Below, in pieces: positions 7,632 to 16,109 of a stretch of DNA of 64,000 nucleotides. How positions within the stretch are numbered: position 1 is the stretch's first letter; the number at the start of each line of letters is the position of its first letter. A program made the translations under genes and the position numbers. This DNA comes from Rhodospirillaceae bacterium (GTDB taxonomy: Bacteria > Pseudomonadota > Alphaproteobacteria > Rhodospirillales > Rhodospirillaceae), in NCBI GenBank assembly GCA_018666155.1, contig JABJAH010000018.1:1-64000 (forward strand). Reading direction: 5' to 3'. The notes under the pieces are model-generated. The model had not been told where the DNA came from. It saw nothing but the letters and a program-made list of their open reading frames with translations, and made no database searches.

Positions 7632-9572
7632 ATGGCTGATTCAACTGTGATCCCTGTCCCTGAGGACTGGACGAAAACATCACTCGTCTCCGATGACCAG
7701 TATCAAGACATGTATGCGCAATCCGTCAATGACCCGGAAGGGTTTTGGCGAGAGCACGGCAAAATCATTGATTGGATTACGCCCTATCGCACCGTGAAGT
7801 CGGTGAACTACGGCAAAGACGATGTCTCTATCAAGTGGTTCGAAGATGGAACCCTGAACGCCTGCTACAACTGCTTAGACCGCCACCTAGACAAGCTGGG
7901 CACAGAAACGGCAATCATTTGGGAGGGCGATGACCCGACCCAGCACAAGCACGTCACATACCGTCAGCTCCATGAAGAGGTGTGCAAGCTCGGAAACGCG
8001 TTGCGCATGCTGGGCGTCAAAAAAGGCGATCGCGTCTGCATCTACATGCCGATGATTATCGAAGCTTCGGTCGCGATGCTGGCCTGCGCCCGCATCGGCG
8101 CTGTGCATTCAGTGGTCTTTGGTGGCTTTGCACCGCAATCACTCGCGGATCGCATTAACGATTGCGGTGTGTCGGTTGTGATCACCGCCGATGAAGGCGT
8201 GCGCGGCGGTAAAACTGTGCCGCTCAAGGCTAACGTTGATAAAGCGCTGGAATCTTGCGGCACGGTTGAACATGTGGTGGTGGTTGAGCGCACGGATGTT
8301 GGCGTACCGATGAACGCGGCCCGTGATCATTGGTATCACGTTCTCACTGGAGACCAGGGCAGCTGGTGCGAACCGGAAGAGATGAACGCGGAAGACCCGT
8401 TGTTTATTCTCTATACGTCGGGCTCCACCGGTAAACCTAAGGGCGTACTGCACACCACCGGGGGGTACATGGTCTACGCCGCCATGACCCATAAATACGT
8501 GTTCGATTACGATGGTCGCCAAGTCTATTGGTGCACCGCCGACGTCGGCTGGATCACCGGCCACACCTATATTGTTTATGGTCCGCTGGCCAACGGTGCG
8601 ATCACGTTGATGTTTGAAGGTGTGCCCAATTATCCCAACGCTAGCCGGTTTTGGGACGTGATCGATAAGCACGGCGTCAATACATTCTACACCGCGCCGA
8701 CGGCTTTAAGGGCGTTGATGCGAGAGGGCGACGCGCCGGTCAAGCAAGCCTCGCGCACGACGTTGCGTCTTCTCGGGTCCGTCGGTGAACCGATCAATCC
8801 TGAAGCGTGGCTGTGGTATCACCGCGTGGTTGGCGATAGTCGCTGCCCGATTGTCGATACCTGGTGGCAGACTGAAACTGGCGGCATCATGATTGCGCCG
8901 TTACCCGGGGCGACGGACTTGAAGCCGGGCTCGGCCACGCGGCCCTTCTTCGGCGTTCAACCTTGTCTGGTTGACGGCGACGGCAACGAGCTTGAGGGCG
9001 CTGCTGAAGGCTACCTTTGTCTCAAGGACTCATGGCCGGGACAGATGCGTACGCTTTACGGCGACCACAAACGTTTCATCGACACTTATTTTAGTCAGCA
9101 CCCCGGGAAGTATTTCACCGGCGACGGCTGCCGGCGCGACGAAGATGGCTACTATTGGATCACCGGCCGAGTGGATGATGTGCTCAATGTTTCGGGCCAT
9201 CGCATGGGGACCGCTGAGATTGAAAGTTCGTTGGTTGCACATAAAGCGGTGGCTGAAGCGGCTGTAGTCGGATTTCCCCACGACATCAAAGGTCAAGGCA
9301 TCTACGCCTATGTCACTTTAATGGGGGGCGTCGAGCCCACAGCAGAACTCCACGGCGAATTGATCCAATGGGTGCGCAACGATATCGGTGCCATCGCCAA
9401 GCCGGATCACTTGCAATGGGCGCCCGGCTTGCCAAAAACCCGCTCCGGTAAAATCATGCGCCGCATCTTGCGTAAGATCGCCGAGAACGAAGTGGAGGCC
9501 TTGGGTGATACGTCTACTTTGGCTGATCCAAGTGTAGTCGACGACCTCGTCGCGAATCGGGCAGGAGCATGA
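7632..9572 (+). CDS. acs: Acetyl-CoA synthetase
   Basis: Activates acetate to acetyl-AMP and then acetyl-CoA with ATP. The 646-residue protein has the AMP-forming family core [11 protein letters not shown], the WWQTETGG motif, the [21 protein letters not shown] hinge region (A8 motif) and the C-terminal [11 protein letters not shown] motif, whose Lys is the residue controlled by acetylation in this family. The reading frame is open from 7566, but the ATG at 7632 has GGAG 7 bases upstream and starts where homologues do, so it is chosen. The downstream acetyltransferase overlaps it by 4 bp, which makes a regulatory link (lysine acetylation of Acs) worth considering, although that enzyme looks like a small-molecule GNAT. 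Confidence 0.96.
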   Translation: MADSTVIPVPEDWTKTSLVSDDQYQDMYAQSVNDPEGFWREHGKIIDWITPYRTVKSVNYGKDDVSIKWFEDGTLNACYNCLDRHLDKLGTETAIIWEGDDPTQHKHVTYRQLHEEVCKLGNALRMLGVKKGDRVCIYMPMIIEASVAMLACARIGAVHSVVFGGFAPQSLADRINDCGVSVVITADEGVRGGKTVPLKANVDKALESCGTVEHVVVVERTDVGVPMNAARDHWYHVLTGDQGSWCEPEEMNAEDPLFILYTSGSTGKPKGVLHTTGGYMVYAAMTHKYVFDYDGRQVYWCTADVGWITGHTYIVYGPLANGAITLMFEGVPNYPNASRFWDVIDKHGVNTFYTAPTALRALMREGDAPVKQASRTTLRLLGSVGEPINPEAWLWYHRVVGDSRCPIVDTWWQTETGGIMIAPLPGATDLKPGSATRPFFGVQPCLVDGDGNELEGAAEGYLCLKDSWPGQMRTLYGDHKRFIDTYFSQHPGKYFTGDGCRRDEDGYYWITGRVDDVLNVSGHRMGTAEIESSLVAHKAVAEAAVVGFPHDIKGQGIYAYVTLMGGVEPTAELHGELIQWVRNDIGAIAKPDHLQWAPGLPKTRSGKIMRRILRKIAENEVEALGDTSTLADPSVVDDLVANRAGA

Positions 9573-10078
9573 CGTCCCCGTCGACCATCGTGCGGCCAGA
9601 AACGGAAGAAGATCAAACAGCGATCCATGCCCTCCACGCGACGGCGTTTGAGACCTCTGCTGAAGCGGGCCTGGTTGATTTATTACGTACCGCAGGCGCG
9701 CTGTCCCTTTCACTTATCGCAGAACAAGACGGTGCGCTGGTCGGTCACGTTGCCGTCAGTCCGGTGACGATTAACGACTCAGATGAGGCGCAGTGGTATG
9801 GGCTTGGTCCGATCTCTGTGCACCCCAAACACCAAGGCGAGGGGATCGGTACCGCTCTGATGCTTAAGGCGTTGAAGGAGACTGCGACCATTGGCGGCCA
9901 AGGTATGGTGTTGCTCGGCAAACCTGCCTTCTACACCCGCTTTGGTTTTCAACCGTCAACGGAGCTTGGTTTACCTTGGGAGAAGGACGTCGGCCCATAT
10001 TTCCAGGCAGTTAAGTTGGGCGCCGCAGATATCCCATCGGGGGTTGTGAAGTATCACGCCGCGTTTGACGCGGTATAG
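9569..10078 (+). CDS. GNAT family N-acetyltransferase
   Basis: 169 residues with the GNAT acetyl-CoA signature in the order expected: [25 protein letters not shown] contains the Q-x-x-G-x-G/A loop that holds the pyrophosphate of acetyl-CoA, followed by a [10 protein letters not shown] segment typical of the YhbS-like subgroup. The acceptor is unknown. The ATGA overlap with acs means the two are translated together. YhbS-type proteins are not established protein lysine acetylases. Confidence 0.85.
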   Translation: MTSPSTIVRPETEEDQTAIHALHATAFETSAEAGLVDLLRTAGALSLSLIAEQDGALVGHVAVSPVTINDSDEAQWYGLGPISVHPKHQGEGIGTALMLKALKETATIGGQGMVLLGKPAFYTRFGFQPSTELGLPWEKDVGPYFQAVKLGAADIPSGVVKYHAAFDAV

Positions 10079-10084
10079 CAACGA

Positions 10085-11449
10085 TCAAGCGGTGCTGGCG
10101 GCGAGCTGGCTTTCAATAGCCTCAACTTCGGCGTCAACGATGGCCACATAGCGTTCCATGTTGAGCTCAGTGAATACCTCGCCCGCTTGGCGAAAGGCGT
10201 CAGCAGCCTTCGACAAGATGGCGCGACTGCCTTGAGCATCGCCTTTTTCTTTGAGAGCGGCCCCAAGATTGGCCAGTGTGGTCGCCCAGACCAGCGGCGC
10301 TTTCGTCCGGGTCCAGACGCTGGCAATCGAGAGAAAGATGTTGATGGCTTTGTCGAACAGGTCCGGAGCCTGGCTCAATTTGCCCATGGTCAACAACAGG
10401 CCACCCAAGGAATTTTGAATATCGGCCCAGCGCACGGGATGTTCGGTCAAGGTCCACACCCGAGTAGCGTCGGTCATGGCGTCGGAGGCCTGCTGCAACA
10501 AGCTGATGTCTTCGTCCGCAAGGGCGAGGCCGTGCAGGGCCAACCCCAACCGCACATTCAAAGCCGCCCAGTAATCGGGAAACTCGCCGCGATCAATCAT
10601 GCTTACCGCGGTGCGATAATAGTCCACGGTTTTGGTCGGTAACTTTGTTCCGGGCTTAAGGTCGCCGATGATCGACATGGCATCGGCAATGCGTGCGCCG
10701 ATGATCGCCTCTTCATGGGGTGGAAATGCATCCTGTCCCATAATCAGTGTGGCCTGGCTAAGGGACACGGCCTTCTCGAGGGTTTTGACGTCGCCGCTGG
10801 CAGCGCCCTGCAGCAACAAAATGGCGCCATAGGCACTGAGCGCGGTTGCCCCTTCGGCAACGGTGCCTGAGCGGTCGCCATCGGCTAGATTACGCACCGC
10901 TGTCATCAGTGGATCCAACAAGGCGCGACGCGCTTGATATTGTGCACCGGTTTCTAGGTCGGCGATTGCCAATGCGCAGGCGAAGACCACGTCGCTATAG
11001 GTGTCGGGAAACAGAGCCGGGACTTCGAGGCGATCCATCGCCGTCCAGGTTGATGCGCCGGGCTGCACCGCAACGGACTTACTCATAAACCGCAGACGCC
11101 AGCCACCGGTTTTAGTCGTGTCGCCCCAGATGAGGAGATCTGCCTTATGACGTTTGAGCCAGCCTGCACCAAGTTCCGCCGCCATAGAGAGGGACGATGG
11201 CAAAAACGTATCGGCTTTGGCAGACGTGAGCGCGCGATCCAGAACCTGAATTTTCAAACCCAAGCGCCCCGACAAACGGGTCGCAATATGTTGGGCAGAT
11301 CGTCCCGATGAGTCACCGGCCATGGGGCATATGAGAAGGGTCAGCGGCTCGACCGCATAGAACACATCTTCCGGATCGTAGAGGTCCAGCACCGAATCAT
11401 TATCTTTCGGTTGGCTTTTCAGTCGATCAATGAAGGCGGTTAAGATCAT
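10085..11449 (-). CDS. TPR-repeat protein with an unrecognised N-terminal domain
   Basis: 454 residues, convergent with the GNAT gene. The C-terminal half is helical repeats of TPR type, for example WADIQNSLGGLLLTMGKLSQ followed by WATTLANLGAALKEKGDAQG, each with the Leu-Gly-x-x-Leu and Ala patterns of TPR helices. Residues 35-115 (VEPLTLLICPMAGDS, then ADLLIWGDTT) form an alpha/beta region that I do not recognise with confidence; it resembles the small N-terminal domain that precedes TPRs in some alphaproteobacterial proteins. No signal peptide or membrane segment is seen. Probably a scaffold or signalling protein; no function assigned. Confidence 0.7.
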   Translation of the reverse strand: MILTAFIDRLKSQPKDNDSVLDLYDPEDVFYAVEPLTLLICPMAGDSSGRSAQHIATRLSGRLGLKIQVLDRALTSAKADTFLPSSLSMAAELGAGWLKRHKADLLIWGDTTKTGGWRLRFMSKSVAVQPGASTWTAMDRLEVPALFPDTYSDVVFACALAIADLETGAQYQARRALLDPLMTAVRNLADGDRSGTVAEGATALSAYGAILLLQGAASGDVKTLEKAVSLSQATLIMGQDAFPPHEEAIIGARIADAMSIIGDLKPGTKLPTKTVDYYRTAVSMIDRGEFPDYWAALNVRLGLALHGLALADEDISLLQQASDAMTDATRVWTLTEHPVRWADIQNSLGGLLLTMGKLSQAPDLFDKAINIFLSIASVWTRTKAPLVWATTLANLGAALKEKGDAQGSRAILSKAADAFRQAGEVFTELNMERYVAIVDAEVEAIESQLAASTA

Positions 11450-11500
11450 GGATTAAGTATACCGCGTAAGCCCTTGTATCGTTCCATCCCGAAATTGGGC

Positions 11501-11527
11501 TGTGGATAAATCTAATGCTGTGGATAA
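11501..11527 (-). promoter_or_regulatory. Two direct perfect DnaA boxes, 18 bp apart
   Basis: TGTGGATAA occurs at 11501-11509 and again at 11519-11527, which is TTATCCACA, the classical DnaA box, twice in the same orientation. They are part of an imperfect 18-bp direct repeat (CTGTGGATAAATCTAAT, then one base, then the same again) in an AT-rich intergenic stretch between the TPR gene and the SDHAF4-like gene. They could be a DnaA titration or transcription-control site, or part of an origin. Confidence 0.6.
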
Positions 11528-11611
11528 ATCTAATAAGGCATTTGAGTCATTAGCTTACTAATTTTGGCTTAAATAAGAGTTTAAGAGCGGTAGGCGATGT
11601 CGGCCGACGTA

Positions 11612-11791
11612 CTAGAAGTCAGAACACCGTCCTTTTCGTTCCCAATCACCAAACCGGGTTGGTTCGGGACCCTTTGGCCCACCAACTTCGTCGGCATCAG
11701 TGTCGCTGGTTTTGCCGGGCTTGATCGGCGTTGCCGGCTTCTCTGATTCCTTCTTTTCAGAGCGCGGAGGTGAGCGGGTATCCTGTGACAC
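11612..11791 (-). CDS. SDHAF4-like succinate dehydrogenase assembly factor (DUF1674)
   Basis: A 59-residue gene that short-ORF filters miss. The C-terminal end EVGGPKGPEPTRFGDWERKG followed by RCSDF is the diagnostic DUF1674/SDHAF4 signature; the N-terminal half is a low-complexity Lys/Glu/Pro segment, as usual for the family. In eukaryotes the homologue binds flavinylated SdhA and aids complex II assembly; bacterial copies are presumed to do the same. The start is a GTG immediately after the TAG stop of the upstream membrane-peptide gene and in the same frame, with AAGGCG about 9 bases upstream. DUF1674 genes are often found near rsmB in alphaproteobacteria, and rsmB lies 4.5 kb away. Confidence 0.9.
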   Translation of the reverse strand: MSQDTRSPPRSEKKESEKPATPIKPGKTSDTDADEVGGPKGPEPTRFGDWERKGRCSDF

Positions 11792-11974
11792 CTAAGACGC
11801 CTTGGGGCCAAACAGAAACCAGAGGATCAACCCGAGGAACGGCAGCACCAGAATCAAGACGATCCACAACACTTTGGTGCCCGTCGTGGCAGAGCTCTGG
11901 ATCGTTTTTACGACCGCATAAACATCCGCGATGAGAATAAGCAGGCCAAATAGACCGCCGACTTCAATGCCCAT
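11792..11974 (-). CDS. Small membrane protein, PLDc_N (phospholipase D N-terminal-like) family
   Basis: 60 residues with two hydrophobic helices: GLFGLLILIADVYAVVKTIQ and KVLWIVLILVLPFLGLILWF, separated by a short polar loop and ending in the LFGPKAS tail. The P-x-x-G-x-I-x-W-F-x-F-G-P pattern is the hallmark of the PLDc_N family, found at the N-terminus of cardiolipin synthases and as free-standing membrane peptides. GGAG precedes the ATG. It is directly followed, without any gap, by the SDHAF4-like gene. Function unknown. Confidence 0.88.
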   Translation of the reverse strand: MGIEVGGLFGLLILIADVYAVVKTIQSSATTGTKVLWIVLILVLPFLGLILWFLFGPKAS

Positions 11975-12035
11975 TTTACAATCTCCGTGTTGCTCAGACG
12001 TCTAAGGTTTCAGTCTACGGGTGTTCACTAAAATG

Positions 12036-13481
12036 TCACTCGGCTGCGGCTCTAGCCGCTTGGTCCAGAGGCAGCAGACTTTTCCCAAGCATCCGTCCAA
12101 AGGTTAGTGCGGGCGTGACGAGCATGCCGCCGCAAAAAGAACTGCCCATCATCGCCCCTTGGCCGAGGGATTCTCCCGCCGCATATAATCCGGCGATAGG
12201 CGTGCCGTCCTCTCGGATCACCTGTAGGTCGGTGTTGACTTTAAGCCCAACTGTGCTCGAGACCGAAAATGCCTGCGACCGGATGGCGTAGAACGGCCCG
12301 TCGGCAACTGGGCGGGGCATATGTTTGCGACCGAGTAAATCCTGCCCAGAGCCCTGACTGTCGTTGTAGGCGTTGACGGTTTCTTGCAAGGCGTCTGATG
12401 GCAGGCCTGCCTTCTCTGCTAGGGCTGCAATGCTGTCAGCGACGTAGAACATTGGCTCACCGTTTTCAGCGGCTGCTTTGATATCGTCGGCGCTGACGGT
12501 GGCAAACAAAGGCGGGGCCTCTTTCAGCGTTGTAGAGTCGAATACGATCCAATGGCGCAGGTCTGGCTGCTCTTGAATGGCGTGTTCACGCACGTCGACG
12601 CTTGGTTCGTCTTCACGGATAAAGCGTTTGCCATGGGCGTTGATATAAATCTCCCAGGGCATGCGCCGTTCCGGCCAATGGATTTGACGGCAACGCACTT
12701 TGCTCGGCACGTCATAAGACTGCATCACCACGCCGAAACTGGTCAGGTAGTTCTCATGGCCCCAGGCGGTGCCACCTGCGGTTAAACCCAGGTTCAGTCC
12801 GTCGCCGATACAATGGGGATAGGAGTGGTCGCCGTAGGCAGGGTGACCACTCAGCTCTTTGTACATAGCCCCGTTGGCGACATAGCCGCCCGCTGCGATG
12901 ACCACAGAATCGGCAGAATAGGTATCGCTCCCGCCGTCATCAGATTGCGTGGTCACGCCCGTCACAGACCCATCTTGGCCTTGAATCAGCGCCGTGACCC
13001 GGGTGTTGAGCTTGAGGGTGACCCGTCCACTCGCAACGGCAGATTCAAACGGCGGTATTAGGACCTCCAAGATTGATTTACCGAGGTGCTCTCCCCAGAC
13101 GTAACGATGAACACTGTAGGGCTCGTGGGCTTGCCCTTTGACAGGGTGATCGGGCAGCGGCTTGAAATTGATGGTCTCAAGCCAATCCAAAGTCTCCGCG
13201 GCGTTGTCTACGGCCAAGCCGGCAATATCGCGATCGGCGGTGTTTTGGGAGATGCGCATGATGTCTTCAATGTGCATCGTCGGTGTGTCGTCGATCCCCT
13301 TCTCTTTTTGCAAGCGGGTCCCCGCCGCGCTCATCTGCCCAGAACTGAGATGCAGAGTGCCACCGACTTCGGCAGCGGTCTCAAGCACCAAAACTTTGGC
13401 ATTGCGCTCGGCCGCGAAGATTGCCGCTGGCATTCCTGCTGTCCCTGCGCCGATGATGATGACGTCCCAGTCTTGGCTCAT
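12036..13481 (-). CDS. FAD-dependent oxidoreductase (fumarate reductase / ketosteroid dehydrogenase flavoprotein family)
   Basis: 481 residues with the N-terminal FAD motif VIIIGAGTAGMPAAIFAAE, the GGTLHLSSGQ loop seen after the second strand, a middle GGYVANG segment and the C-terminal GLYAAGESLGQGAM FAD-ribityl motif. This order fits the FAD_binding_2 family, which includes fumarate reductase flavoproteins, 3-ketosteroid dehydrogenases and tricarballylate dehydrogenase. No signal peptide is seen, so it is cytoplasmic. It is divergent from the tandem alpha/beta hydrolases, suggesting a catabolic module, but the substrate is not evident. The ATG follows GGAGATAAC. Confidence 0.85.
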   Translation of the reverse strand: MSQDWDVIIIGAGTAGMPAAIFAAERNAKVLVLETAAEVGGTLHLSSGQMSAAGTRLQKEKGIDDTPTMHIEDIMRISQNTADRDIAGLAVDNAAETLDWLETINFKPLPDHPVKGQAHEPYSVHRYVWGEHLGKSILEVLIPPFESAVASGRVTLKLNTRVTALIQGQDGSVTGVTTQSDDGGSDTYSADSVVIAAGGYVANGAMYKELSGHPAYGDHSYPHCIGDGLNLGLTAGGTAWGHENYLTSFGVVMQSYDVPSKVRCRQIHWPERRMPWEIYINAHGKRFIREDEPSVDVREHAIQEQPDLRHWIVFDSTTLKEAPPLFATVSADDIKAAAENGEPMFYVADSIAALAEKAGLPSDALQETVNAYNDSQGSGQDLLGRKHMPRPVADGPFYAIRSQAFSVSSTVGLKVNTDLQVIREDGTPIAGLYAAGESLGQGAMMGSSFCGGMLVTPALTFGRMLGKSLLPLDQAARAAAE

Positions 13482-13630
13482 TGTTATCTCCTGATCCCTA
13501 TTTGTTGGACATCATAGCGACGGAATTTTATCCGTCACGGGTCCGCAAGCCTGTATTCCCTGTCCGAACGATGGCAGGCCACGCGTCTTTAATGCTTGAC
13601 CAAACCGCGCTATCGACCGACCGTCAAGGT

Positions 13631-14452
13631 ATGAAACATAGCCCCACATCTGTTCGCCGCCAGTATGTCGACGGTCGTTTTGGCCAAATCCATATGCGGG
13701 TTGCAAAACCGAAGTCCGAGTCGGAGAAAATCCCGCTTCTGTGTTTTCACATGAGCCCCAACTCAAGCCTTATCTATCAAACGTTTCTGGGTCACATGGG
13801 GGTCGACCGTTTAGCCGTCGCGCCTGATACCCCAGGCTTCGGTGAGTCAGACCCACCAACGTCGCAACCATCGATCTCAGACTATGCCGCGGCGATGACA
13901 GACGTGATGGATGCGCTCGACCTAAAGCAGGTCGATGTGATGGGCTATCACACAGGGTCAGAAACATGTGTTGAGCTTGCGTTGCAGCAGCCTGACCGCG
14001 TGCGTAAACTGATCCTCACCTCGGCACCGATTTTCTCGGACGAAGAACTCTCAGGTTTCCGTGATCATTACTCAAAACCCGAGTTGAGCGAAGACGGCAG
14101 CCATGTGGCTGAGAAGTGGAAATCCTATCTGCATTGGGCTGGACCAGGTTGGACAATGGAACATGTCGCCGTGCAGTTCGCAGATGCCTTACGTCGACCT
14201 GATATTTCGTGGTGGGGTCATAGTGCTGCGTTCGATTTCCCCATGAAGGATAAATTGAGCCAAGTGCTTCAGCCAGTTCTGGTGCTTAATCCGAACGACG
14301 ATCTCGTCGAGCAGTCGCGTCGGGCCGACGGCATTATGCAGAACGGTCGCATCCACGAGTTGCCCGATTGGGGCCACGGATACCTCGATATTCACACCGA
14401 CGAAGCTTGTGCGCTTGTCCGCGAGTTTTTGGATTCGGAAACAACTTCGTGA
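13631..14452 (+). CDS. Alpha/beta-fold hydrolase, first of a tandem pair (His in the nucleophile position)
   Basis: About 273 residues from the ATG at 13631, where the similarity to the neighbouring paralogue begins (YVDGRFGQIH). The fold is supported by the DTPGFGESDPP loop, the nucleophile elbow GYHTG at 105-109, the SWWGHSAAF cap region and a C-terminal NPNDD plus WGHGYLD, which supply the acid and base. The elbow normally reads G-x-Ser/Cys/Asp-x-G; here the central residue is His107. The oxyanion strand is CFHMSPNSS rather than the common HGxP. The reading frame is open upstream to 13481 but that part lacks a match. Reaction unknown; translationally coupled to the next gene by a 4-bp overlap. 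Confidence 0.85.
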   Translation: MKHSPTSVRRQYVDGRFGQIHMRVAKPKSESEKIPLLCFHMSPNSSLIYQTFLGHMGVDRLAVAPDTPGFGESDPPTSQPSISDYAAAMTDVMDALDLKQVDVMGYHTGSETCVELALQQPDRVRKLILTSAPIFSDEELSGFRDHYSKPELSEDGSHVAEKWKSYLHWAGPGWTMEHVAVQFADALRRPDISWWGHSAAFDFPMKDKLSQVLQPVLVLNPNDDLVEQSRRADGIMQNGRIHELPDWGHGYLDIHTDEACALVREFLDSETTS

Positions 14453-15261
14453 TTGGGGTGCCCGTCCGTAAAGGCTATGTCGATGGTCGCTTTGGCCAGA
14501 TCCACTATCGTATCGCCCAGCCTGAAACGGCGACCAAAGCACGCCCGTTGGTGTGTTTTCATATGAGCCCCTATTCTAGCATTATCTATGAGCGGTTTCT
14601 CAGTGAAGTAGGCCGTGATCGGGTTGCGATTGCTATGGATACGCCGGGTTTCGGAGAATCCGACCCGCCGTCCAAGCCCCCGGTGATTCCGGACTACGCT
14701 GGTGCCGCGGCTGATCTCTTGTCAGCATTGAATCTCACCTCTGTCGATCTCATGGGCTATCACACCGGCTCCAAGGTCGCCGTCGAAACGGCAATTCAAA
14801 ACCCAGATCTCATTCATCGGGTCGTTATGGTCTCGGCCCCCATGTATACGGATGAGGAATTGGCCGAGGCCAAACGGATCTATGGTCCGGAGCCGCTCAA
14901 AGAAGATGGGTCGCATGTCCAGGCCTGGTGGCAGTCGGCGGTGCGCTGGAGCATGACGGGCCGTTCTCTAGAAGATATCGGTCGTGTGTTTTGGGCGAGG
15001 CTGTTGAATCCTTCGATTTCGTGGTGGGGGCACAATGCCGCTTTCGCCTATGACAGTCCGGCGAACATACCCAAAGTGACGCAGCCCATCTTGGTTCTGC
15101 GGCCCGAAGATGATGTATGGGAACGCACGGCCCGCGCTAAAGGGTCGCTGACCCACGCCGCCAGCCGTATCCATGATCTGCCTGGATGGAGTCATGGCTT
15201 TCTTGATCTCAAGACAAAAGAAGCCGCTGCCATCGTGCGGGACTTCCTAGATCAAGCCTAA
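14449..15261 (+). CDS. Alpha/beta-fold hydrolase, second of the tandem pair (His in the nucleophile position)
   Basis: A close paralogue of the preceding gene: both contain YVDGRFGQIH, CFHMSP-x-SS-x-IY, DTPGFGESDPP, MGYHTGS and SWWGH-x-AAF in the same order, so this is a tandem duplication. The GTG at 14449 overlaps the upstream stop by 4 bp and leads directly into the shared start, so it is chosen over upstream in-frame codons inside the previous gene. Again the elbow is G-Y-H-T-G with His105 in place of the nucleophile. RPEDDVWERT and GWSHGFLD give the candidate acid and base. About 270 residues, cytoplasmic, substrate unknown. Confidence 0.86.
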   Translation: MIGVPVRKGYVDGRFGQIHYRIAQPETATKARPLVCFHMSPYSSIIYERFLSEVGRDRVAIAMDTPGFGESDPPSKPPVIPDYAGAAADLLSALNLTSVDLMGYHTGSKVAVETAIQNPDLIHRVVMVSAPMYTDEELAEAKRIYGPEPLKEDGSHVQAWWQSAVRWSMTGRSLEDIGRVFWARLLNPSISWWGHNAAFAYDSPANIPKVTQPILVLRPEDDVWERTARAKGSLTHAASRIHDLPGWSHGFLDLKTKEAAAIVRDFLDQA

Positions 15262-15305
15262 GGGCTTACAACCCCTCTCAATCTACTAAACGCACGGAGA
15301 TCAAG

Positions 15306-16100
15306 ATGAGAATTCTCGCCCTCGCATTGACGATTTTGTTCACGTCTATAACGGCACAGGCGGAACAGGCGTCCATTAGCGCAGAAGCGCTGGCCAACCT
15401 TCAAGGCAAAACCATTTTGCTTGCGGGGGCGACCGGCAAGAACGGCAGGTATGTTCTCAAACGCCTCGGCGATCTTGGGCTGACCGTGCGGGCGATGAGC
15501 CGCGACATTGAAGACGCCGCAGAAGAATTCGGCAGCCAATATGATTGGGTGGAGGCGGATGTCACTGAGCCTGCAACCCTAACCAAAGCGGTTGAGGGTG
15601 TTGATATTGTTATCTCCGCTGTTGCCACGGCGTGGCCGATAGGCAGCAACCGGTCTGAGAAAGTTGATTACGAAGGGACGATCAATCTGTCCAAGGCCGC
15701 AAAGGCTGCGGGTGCCACCCGCTTTGTTATCATTACCTCGTCGTCGTCCGGCGTGAAGGATCACTTTCTCAACACGATCGGTGGTGATGTCCTGATCTGG
15801 AAGGGTAAAGCTGAACAGGTTTTGGTCGACTCCGGCCTTGAGTATGTCGTTGTTGGACCGGCCGGTATTGACGACAGCCCCGGCGGTGAAAAAGCGATCG
15901 GCCTTATTCCACGCAGTGAATATGAGAGCGGTATGTTCATAGGTCGCGAAGACATGGCCACGGTCATTATCGCCGCTGCCGGTCGTGCCGATGCCAATGG
16001 CCGCGTCTTCACCACGACCAATATCGCTGGCCCCTCGTCCGATGCCTGGCTGGATCGCTTTGCCCTTATGCCCACTGATTTGAATCTACCCGATGATTGA
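15306..16100 (+). CDS. NmrA-like NAD(P)-binding protein with signal peptide
   Basis: 264 residues. The N-terminus MRILALALTILFTSITAQAE is a clear Sec signal peptide followed by about 15 residues and then a Rossmann motif, ILLAGATGKNGRYV (GxTGxxG). Later landmarks (VEADVTEPATL, VVGPAGIDDSPGG) fit the atypical SDR / NmrA-like group that binds NAD(P) or acts as a flavin/NADPH reductase-type sensor. Export of this fold is unusual because the periplasm lacks a general NAD(P) pool. GGAGATCAAG precedes the ATG. It follows the tandem hydrolases by 44 bp and may share their transcript. Confidence 0.8.
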   Translation: MRILALALTILFTSITAQAEQASISAEALANLQGKTILLAGATGKNGRYVLKRLGDLGLTVRAMSRDIEDAAEEFGSQYDWVEADVTEPATLTKAVEGVDIVISAVATAWPIGSNRSEKVDYEGTINLSKAAKAAGATRFVIITSSSSGVKDHFLNTIGGDVLIWKGKAEQVLVDSGLEYVVVGPAGIDDSPGGEKAIGLIPRSEYESGMFIGREDMATVIIAAAGRADANGRVFTTTNIAGPSSDAWLDRFALMPTDLNLPDD

Positions 16101-16109
16101 TCCGGCCGC

